This document shows, one piece after another, positions 56,470-64,000 of a stretch of DNA of 64,000 nt. The notes below the pieces were generated by a model. That model saw only the letters and a program-made list of their open reading frames with translations. It searched no databases and was not told the origin of the DNA. Origin of the DNA: Dendrophyllia cribrosa. Its lineage: Eukaryota; Cnidaria; Anthozoa; Scleractinia; Dendrophylliidae. The stretch is from NCBI GenBank assembly GCA_024195265.1, contig JAJLRJ010000002.1, positions 52,702,251 through 52,766,250 on the forward strand. The letters are read 5' to 3'. The first letter of the stretch is position 1. Each line of letters begins with the position of its first letter. Made by a program: the position numbers and the translations under genes.

Positions 56470-57980
56470 ACTTATGTAACGTTTCCCTTCAATCCACGAT
56501 TCTTATATGTCATTGCAAAATTTTCATGACAAAAAAGCTATCATTACTTCCTCTTTTTAATTTTTTAGAACAAACGCCAGTTTAAAAAAGTTATTAATTC
56601 CATGGCAAACCGGACGCAATTCTTTAGTGTCCCTAACGCCAGTTCTCGACGAAAGTCTATGAAGGTGATGAATTCAATTTGCACACGGACCCAAACTTTT
56701 GTTCAGCCTCGTCAAAGATAATTGTTCTTAAAAATAAAAATAAATCACATTAAATCTTGCGTAGAGAGAATTGATCTGTCTATTAGTATTCTTTTATTGG
56801 GGAAATCAGAACAATTAAAGGTTATTGTTAACTTTCTTAGAATAAGCTCAAATAGAACTAAAATGTTGTTCAAAAACTATTTTTAGATTGATTCATTGAC
56901 TGGATACAACATTCATGCAACAAAACGATTTTGCAAGCTTTTCCTTTAGCCTCGAAACTAAATAGAGTTGGGAAATAACTGCGGGCGAGTTTTTTTTTTT
57001 TACCGAGCTAAAAGCGGTGACTTCAAAAACTTTAGCAGAATAAATATCTTGAATTCAAAGCAATTCGTCCCACACAATGAAAAAATTAAAGCATCTATGT
57101 CACCTAGACATAAGGCTCCTAAATCAGTTTTATTTGATTTCCTCCGTGGTTTTTTAGTTACCATTTCTGTGTTAATGAGATTACAAGGAATTAATTTTTA
57201 TTACCGCTGCTTAGTACTTTATAGTTTCGGTTGCAAATGATATTTCTTATCTGTCATAGCGTTTTACTTAAAAAATATATGCTGAGTAAAATGTGTATTA
57301 TTGATTTTTTTTATAACTACAAAAAAGTAGCGTTTATTTTTTTAATGTTAGTCACTTGCACTTGAATGGTGCACTGGTAAGCTCAAATTTGAGTCAGTTT
57401 TCTCTTTTTTGTTGTTTGAATCTTTTACCTTTTGATATTCTCCTTTGAAAACTGCTGAAAAAGTAAAATTACTAAAAGTCCAAACTATTTGCCGTCAGAA
57501 AATTATCAAAGTACACGGTATCAAAAAGTTTGCAACGATCGTATAATTGGTAAGGGGGCAACTTTGCAATACCCCCTCAGGGTGGATACGCAATAAATCT
57601 CTGGCCACATTGATTTAAAATATATTCATCTTATAATTGTGTTAATTTTTTAATTGTTAAAACTTTAAATCCCTTACGTTTTTAAGCTTTTTAGAAACCA
57701 CATGTGTACATACTGAGAGGTAAAGAAACTAATCCGTGATACACAGAAACAAAAGAGAACGATAAATAAATGTGATATTGGTCTCTGAATTTTAATTCAC
57801 AAACACAGACTTAAAAGTCAATTGATATTTTGGTATTTCAAAAGGGAAGTTGTTTTTTTGACATCACCTCGTTGTAAGAAAAAAAATAGATTTTTGTGTA
57901 GCTCCGACGTCCACTGACGACAAACGGTTCGTGATGAAAAAGAACAGAAATGGTTTACAATAGATGAATGTGTTAATAGA
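56470..57980. other. Upstream of P3, no gene
   Basis: AT-rich intergenic DNA. A 90-codon plus-strand frame at 56968-57240 has no recognisable motif. Confidence 0.45.
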
Positions 57981-58097
57981 CCAATTCCGATATATTAAAA
58001 TTCATACTTGGCTCCGAGGCTTAGGGGAATAAAACAAAAGAAATAAATTATTCATACATGAACCTCGATGTGATTTCTTTTGTTTTATTCCCCTAAG
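57981..58097. repeat. Second copy of the GGCTCCGAGGCTTA foldback
   Basis: Left arm as at 4443; the right arm is intact only up to CCCCTAAG, then diverges. Confidence 0.6.
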
Positions 58098-58438
58098 TTT
58101 CGCACGATTGGCAATCGGCTTGGCACTCAGATATAGCAAGAATTTAGAATGCTTCTTCCAGAAATTCCGTCGGGTTCGTACCTTTTTCGTCGAAGAGCAT
58201 CATGTCTAATAAAATTAAAGAGAATTTCAAAGCTGACTAGATGGCCTCAATACATCTGCACTTCTGCTCCACCGATTTTGCTGAAAGTTAGTTAAGGTAT
58301 GTATCAGTTATTGTAAAATGATTCCAGAAATTTAACACACAAAAAAATTAAATATAACAGCAACATTGATTAAAAAAAGATGGTATCCACTTAAGGTCTT
58401 ACAGCACTAAAAAATATTTTCCCCTGTTACATCGACTT

Positions 58439-59035
58439 ACAGTCAATTCTCTAAGATGGACACCGTCGGGACCGGCCCCAACTGTCCGTCTTAGAGCCGG
58501 AGGAGTCCGGCTTATAGAGATTCGAGGTAACGTGACACCAGTAAGTCTGAGATAGTAAAGCTGAACCTATGCACAATGAATACACGTCTGTTTGAAGCCC
58601 GGGGAGGTACTCTACAAATTTTTGGGTGGGGGTGTGCCGCTGGGACTCTGAGACCCTTAACCTATACTAGACCATTTTAACTGCATTTTGCAAGGCCTAT
58701 TCTAGACTAAACATCGAAAACCCCTTCCCTATCTTAGACCTATTCCAGACTCGCTAGAAACTCATTTTTCCAGAAACTCGTTCACTATCACAGTCTAAGA
58801 CGCACACCAAAAACAGGGGTCAGTAAAAATGCCGTACTGCCCGCCGTACCGATTTTAAAATGTCATTTGCCAGTAACTCGTTTGTTCATATTCAGTACCA
58901 GTTTCAAAAGTGTTCGTTGTCCGTCTGGTCTTTAAAGAGTTTAGTTAGTAATACAGTAAAATGGCTGAAAAACGGCAGGGACCATCACCAGATGTCCGTC
59001 TTATGGAGGTGTCCGTTAAGAGAGAGTTGCCTGTA
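58439..59035. repeat. Pogo-like MITE with nested repeat
   Basis: ACAGTCAATTCTCTAAGATG on the left, complement of AAGAGAGAGTTGCCTGT on the right; TCCGTCTTA words on both sides. 58597-58860 is an internal insertion that resembles the GGGTGGGTATGTGCCG repeat of 3982-4270 (here GGGTGGGGGTGTGCCGC, with repeated CTAGACC words). Confidence 0.6.
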
Positions 59036-59653
59036 TTTCATATCATTGCTTAATAATAGCTATAAGTATTCCCAAAGCTTCAAAGCAATCGCGTTAAAGC
59101 CGAAAACGTTATGACCCAAAGTTTGTCATAGACGTGACCGTCCGAAAGTACAACAAAGCCACATTTAAGCAATACACTACTATTATAAGTATCGAAATAC
59201 ACGTTCGGGTTTGTAAGGACACGACAGATAATTGAAATTACAAGCTGTGGTTGATTCCACGGGGTTACCACCTTTAGTTTGAGTGATAATGTTCAAAAGG
59301 TTGCTTTATGATATACCATATGACCGCTACGTTTCTAATAGATATGATCGCTGAGATAGTTCAGTGATCGCAGGAATCATGGAATTGTTTTAATTTACAG
59401 CGATTGTCGTCGCCACTAAATATAAAACTAAATTGCATAAAAAATTGTAAAGAGCAAAACAGAAGCAGTAGTTTTGGAGAAAAAGTGCACGATTACATTA
59501 CGATGGAAGTGGATTGCAGTTCGTTATTTTGAATTCGTGACAGGTGGTTAACAATTAACAAATAGATTCCATTTTGCCGTGTGTCTGTTCAGTTATAGAT
59601 CACAGATGACGTCAAAATGTGGTAAGAACAAAAACGTGGCACACGAGCCGCAG
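59036..59653. other. Spacer with MITE fragments
   Basis: 59410-59530 matches the middle of the 21916-22317 MITE. A GATGACGTCAAAATGTGGTA stretch near 59605 is another repeat edge. No gene. Confidence 0.5.
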
Positions 59654-59782
59654 GAGTAGTTGGTTGGGGATGGCTCAAATAGGGTTTTTTCAAACCCCTA
59701 AATAAGCGGTCCTCACGCGTTCGGCCCACTTATTTAGGGGTTTGAAAAAAACGTATTTGAGGCCATCCCCAACCAACTACTC
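59654..59782. repeat. 129-bp palindrome at the Polinton-like element border
   Basis: GAGTAGTTGGTTGGGGATGG faces its complement, with inner arms AAACCCCTAAATAAG / CTTATTTAGGGGTTT and a loop of about a dozen bases near 59718. It lies 120 bases before the polymerase start. It may be two terminal inverted repeats joined head to head, or one hairpin-forming end. Confidence 0.75.
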
Positions 59783-59902
59783 TGGATACCCCTCCCTCAA
59801 ACCCCGTAAGAGGGGGTCAAATGCGTTTTTCCCCGAGCCCGCCCGCAACGGCAAGCGAGACATAACCAACTGAAAAAAATCCCTACCCTTGGTATATACG
59901 CA

Positions 59903-62900
59903 ATGGCACAACCCCGGCAACGAAGACGACGTGATGCCAATCAACGCGAGCTGATTGCCTGGCTGGACGCACAGGCACGAAATGTCGAGCGGATCGAGCC
60001 TGCCGACGACAATAATGCTGAGGTCGAGCCTCAAAACAATCCGCAGGAGCTAGATTTTGAACAACTTGTTCAAATCTATGATCGGGTTGACCAATGGATT
60101 GAACGCGGCAGACGAATAATCCGGTTCCGCTTTGTAAACAATCTCGAAAACTCTCTTGTCGCCAGAATTTTGAACAAAATCAAGCAAAATGTTCACACAC
60201 GGCACGCAATCAATTTACGCTTCACATTCGAATTACGAAACACTGGAACCGAGGAGTTGAGAATGTTTTATCAAAACAACTACAACAGTCGTTGGCTATC
60301 CACTCTTTCCGAGACACGACAGTGGCTGCAAGCCCAGGAAGAGTTTCGTCTTCAAAACGCAAGACTCAACAGACCTGACACCAAATGGGTTTACGAACGC
60401 ACTGTCCTGCTTGATCTCAAAGTCGTGCTGGATCGACAACCCTTGCAAATAGGCCTCGGGCGTCTTCCTGATTGGATTCGCAACAAAAGAGAAGTCATTG
60501 CCCTTGACAATTTCAACGACAATCTTTGTTTCTTTCGTTGCTTGGCTGTCCATCGAGGAGCTCGTAGAGATTACAACACTCGCAGAACCAGAGAGCTCGC
60601 AGAAAGCTTCTTCGCAGTTTATCCGGGGCTTCGAGACCAGCTAACTTTGCGACACTTCTCTAAAATCGAAAGGCATTTCAAGCAAGGAATTGCCGCATAT
60701 CTTGTTCTCCCCTATGGTGACTTCATTTTATATCACACTCCTGCGAATTACGACAAGGTTGGCGCTCCAACCATGACTATCGGTATTCATGAGGGCCACT
60801 CCTTCTTGATCACCAATATCAATAAAGTCACAAACAATTACACTTGTGGCGAGTGCGGCGGGAGGTTCACACAAGCTTGTCATTTAACTCGCCACTCCAA
60901 GACGTGTACTCGAGGCCAAACCAAAATCGACTGCCCCGGGAAACGGGTCCTCCCTCCGGAGTCAGCTTTTGAGAAAGCCTTTTACCCAGAAGGCGGTTTC
61001 GGTTTCAAGGCAGTGTGCTGGCTGGAGTGGGAGGCAAAGCAGCGTGACATTCACATCCACCATCACAGATGCGGCCATGGCGGTGAGAGCTATATTTGTG
61101 GGGCTCCAGTCGACGGCTATCACCAAGAAAGCAAGACAGTTTTTTTCAGTTCCACGGTTGTTTCTGGCACGGTTGCGAGGAATGTTACCCCGAGGGAACG
61201 AGGGACGAAGGTGTCTATACTGACCGAACGGGCAATACAATCACAAGGATGGTTGCTTACCAAAAGACTCTGCAACGAACTCAGTTGCTTCGAGACGCTG
61301 GGTACAACGTGGTGGAAAGGTGGGAACACGAACAGCCTTCCCCCTGGTGGAATGACCGTTGCCCACAGAAAAGAAACAAAACATATCCCCACGCGATCGT
61401 CTACGACTTCGAAGCGTACCAGGACAAGACCAAGGCAGCTCGCCCGACACGCGATCTCTCTTATGAAAGCGAGCATGTTCCCATCTCAGTCTCCATTGCC
61501 GACACGTTGAACCCTGAGCCTGAGTACATTTGCTCCAAAGATCCTGACGAGCTTATCAGGCTGTTTTATGCCTCCCTGGAGCGGCGAAGCGCAGCCATCC
61601 GAGAGGATGTGGCTGGCCAATATATGCCCACAGACCTTGAGAATCTTCCTGAGAAGCAACTCAAGCTCATCGACAAATGGTGCAACCAAGTGCCTGTGGT
61701 CGGCTTCAACTCAGGCCATTACGATCTCAAGCTTATCCGCAAGTACTTTGTTTCTCATTTCGCTCAAGAGAATGGGGTCTTCGCCGCGGAGAAAGAGGGG
61801 CGCATCATGTTCATCAACACTCCCAGCTACAAGTTCTTGGACATCATGAATTATTTGGCCCCAGGCATCACGTACGACAAGTGGGTCAAGACGTATGGAG
61901 CGACACAGACCAAGTCCTGGCTCCCATACGAGTGGTTTGACAGCGCTGACAAGCTGGATTACCTTGGTCTCCCCCCATACGAGTGCTGGTACTCACAGCT
62001 CAAAAACGCCTTCGTTCTTTCTCCAAAGGAGCACGAAGAATGCAATCGCATCTTCCACGAGAAAGGTATGAAGACATTCGGAGACTGGCTGGAGTATTAC
62101 AACAATCTAGACGTATCTCCCTTCCTCGAAGCTCTCCAAACGATGAAGGGCTTTTACACGGGCCTCGGGGTGGACATCTTCAAAGACGCGGTCTCCTTGC
62201 CAGGAGTATCAATGCAATACGTCTTGCGAGGGTCATTGAGAGGGGGGCGCAATGCTCCAGAACTATACGCCCCCGGCCCAGAAGCTTACGCTATGCTGAA
62301 GGGGGCTGTGGTTGGTGGTCCAAGCCTGGTCTTCACCCGCAAACACGTGCGCGGCGAAACCCGCATCCTTCCTCACAAATACGACTTTACCCAAGCACGA
62401 TGCTGCAGGAGATGCCCTGCGGTAAAGAGAAGGTTGTGAATTACAACGCCCCGGAGCAAGCGTCGAGAGTTCTTGAAATGAATCTGCATACAGGCAGGTG
62501 GTTCGGGTTTGCGGAAGTGGACATCGAAGTCCCTCGAGAGTTGTGGGAGAAGTTCGAAGAGTTTCCACCGCTCTTCATCAACCAAGCAGTGCCTAACGAA
62601 TGCGTTCCACAGCATATGCACGATTACCTCCAAGAAAGTGGCCGAACCCGCTTTCCCGATCAGAAAAAGCTTTTGGGTGTGCTGTCAGTGAAAAAGATGT
62701 TGATCTACGCACCCCTCTTGAAATGGTATCTCAACAGCGGGCTCAAGATCACGACAGTCTACCGCACGATCGATTACAACCCTAAAAAGCTCTTCGACTG
62801 GTTCGTTCGCGAGGTCGCCGACAACCGAAGGAAAGGCGACGCTGGCATTGCTTGCTGAAGTGTTCAAGCTCCTTGGCAACAGCTAGTGGTTACGGCAAGT

Positions 62901-63624
62901 TCATCGAAGCCGTGGAGCGCCAGACAAGAACGTTGTACACAACTGACGAGGACGAGGTCGACGAGAATCTCCGCTCACCCTTGTTCGATGATCTAGAAGA
63001 GATCGGAGATGCTTACAAGATCGAGCTGCGCAAGCCAAAGGTCACAATCGACCGCCCTTTTTCAAGTGGGCATTGTTGTGTACCAACTTGCCAAGCTCCG
63101 CATGCTGGAGTTCTATTACGACTTCCTAGATTACTTCATCGACAGGCGCGACTTCGAGCTCATCCAGATGGACACGGACAGCATGTACTGCGCTCTTGCT
63201 CACGACACTCTGGAAGAGGCCGTTCGCCCGGAACTTCTCGACCAGTTCGAGGCAGAGAAGAAGAATTGGTTGGCGTGGGACAAGTGGAGCGGCAGAGAGC
63301 CGGGCTTGTTCAAGCTTGAGAAGGAAGGCACACGGGCCATCGCCCTATGCAGCACGTGCTATTACGTAGAAAACGAGGCTAGCGGAGAGGCCAAGATGTC
63401 CTCCAAGGGCGTCAACAAGAAGCAGAACGAAAGTTACGAAAGTGCCCTGCAGGGGGGGCAGGGACAGGGCCACCAACAGGGGCTTTCGAATGCACAACGG
63501 GGCCATGTTCACATACGAGCAGCACAAGCTGGGCCTTTCCGCTTATTACGACAAGCGTTGGGTGCTGCCAGACGGCATCCACACAGAACCAATCGAGTTT
63601 CACAACCCAGCTGGGGGCAACTGA
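59903..63624 (+). pseudogene. Polinton-like family B DNA polymerase, frameshifted
   Basis: The first open part (59903-61140) holds an Arg-rich start, LDNFNDNLCFFRCLAVHRG and a C2H2 zinc finger (YTCGECGGRFTQACHLTRH). After a frame change at a T-run near 61141 follow FHGCFWHGC, exonuclease motifs YDFEAY, GFNSGHYDLKLI and YYNNLDVSPF. A second change near 62390 falls in polymerase motif A (LYPS), a third near 62860 in motif B, a fourth near 63055, then QMDTDSMY is motif C, and a fifth lies at the G-run near 63455. It would be a protein-primed replicase of a self-synthesising transposon or related adintovirus-like element; at least five breaks make it inactive. GC content is clearly higher than in surrounding DNA, and there are no introns. 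Confidence 0.8.
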
Positions 63625-63983
63625 GTGCCCGGTGGCACAACCATCAACTCCTCACGAACAAACCCTCTCTTGGGCCCATCGTAAAGGTAATAGACGACAG
63701 GCGCATCTGGCTTGGTGACAACCTTCTCAATGTTGTGGACCTTCAAAGACCAGATCGGATCAGTCGCACGCCTACCACCCCCTTCTAGCTCACCGGGATA
63801 ATAAAGATATCTTACACTCACCCGGGGAGGGAGCTTCTTCTCATTCACCCCCACAGGCCTAGCATATGGAGTCGCGGTCTTGGAAGATATTGCTTTCTCT
63901 TTGATTGCTTTCGCAGGCTTCTTGCCAGTGAGTCTTGTTACTTCATTGTTCAAGGCCGAGACAACATCTGGCAGTCTTTTCAC
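63600..63983 (-). pseudogene. Integrase C-terminal part, convergent with polymerase
   Basis: A 127-codon frame (first codon GTG, preceded by a stop). It reads LPDVVSALNNEVTRLTGKKP, the end of a retroviral-type integrase core, then RYLYYPGELEGG, DPIWSLKVHNIEKV and RGFVREELMVVP, an SH3/chromo-like C-terminal DNA-binding domain. The catalytic DDE residues would lie outside the window, to the right. The 3' end overlaps the polymerase end by about 25 bases. Confidence 0.65.
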
Positions 63984-64000
63984 TCATGCAGTCGAACGGC

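Overview
This window is eukaryotic. The dense, varied transposon load points to a marine invertebrate, most likely a cnidarian and perhaps a stony coral. The evidence is AT-rich intergenic DNA, canonical GT-AG introns, TATA boxes and AATAAA signals. Mobile remnants include DIRS-type tyrosine-recombinase retroelements, Penelope-like, CR1-like and tRNA-SINE pieces, a Polinton-like polymerase/integrase element and many foldback MITEs. The taxon is inferred from this texture, not from a marker gene.

The host gene content is small but coherent. (1) Three two-exon genes for small secreted peptides: P1 (+, exons at 1618-1746 and 6789-6902), P2 (+, 17895-18011 and 22652-22786) and P3 (-, 56266-56379 and 54541-54627). 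Each has a signal peptide ending in Ala, then the invariant hexapeptide FTAGAG, a GKR or KKR processing site, a phase-0 intron, and a second exon with just two cysteines (C-x5/6-C). Most of this coding sequence escapes long-ORF scans. I do not recognise the family; it is the best candidate for an undescribed system here. (2) Three intronless paralogous genes on the minus strand (A 25680-26051, B 39741-40085, C 50400-50780) encode about 114-126 aa acidic, non-secreted proteins sharing a RFAR-x-(M/L)FP-x-FF core and an IKEYGL end. Their flanks are segmentally duplicated, with a diverged 1.9-kb tandem duplication next to B.

The rest is repeats. 7.4-8.05 kb holds a gag-like zinc-knuckle remnant. 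8.7-12.66 kb is a decayed DIRS-like element (minus strand: Gag with SAP-like segment, RT, RNase H, tyrosine recombinase) with a 43-bp poly-G tract inside the RT. 14.47-15.80 kb is a TIR element carrying a RecQ-like helicase fragment and a Penelope RT fragment. 28.0-34.0 kb is a large inverted duplication interrupted by a 1.8-kb insert with a 0.75-kb direct repeat. 43.3-44.1 kb has a tRNA-derived SINE and LINE tail. 47.2-47.7 kb is a LINE C-terminus. 51.3-53.8 kb is a MITE cluster, one copy interrupting an acidic ORF. 59.65-64 kb is a GC-richer Polinton-like element: a 129-bp palindrome, a protein-primed-type family B DNA polymerase broken by at least five frame changes, and a convergent integrase C-terminus. 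Long poly-G/poly-C tracts recur at about nine places.

Together, the window reads as a tandemly expanded locus of small secreted peptides and small acidic proteins, inflated by transposons in introns and intergenic DNA. Any functional link between the two gene families is inference from interleaving only.
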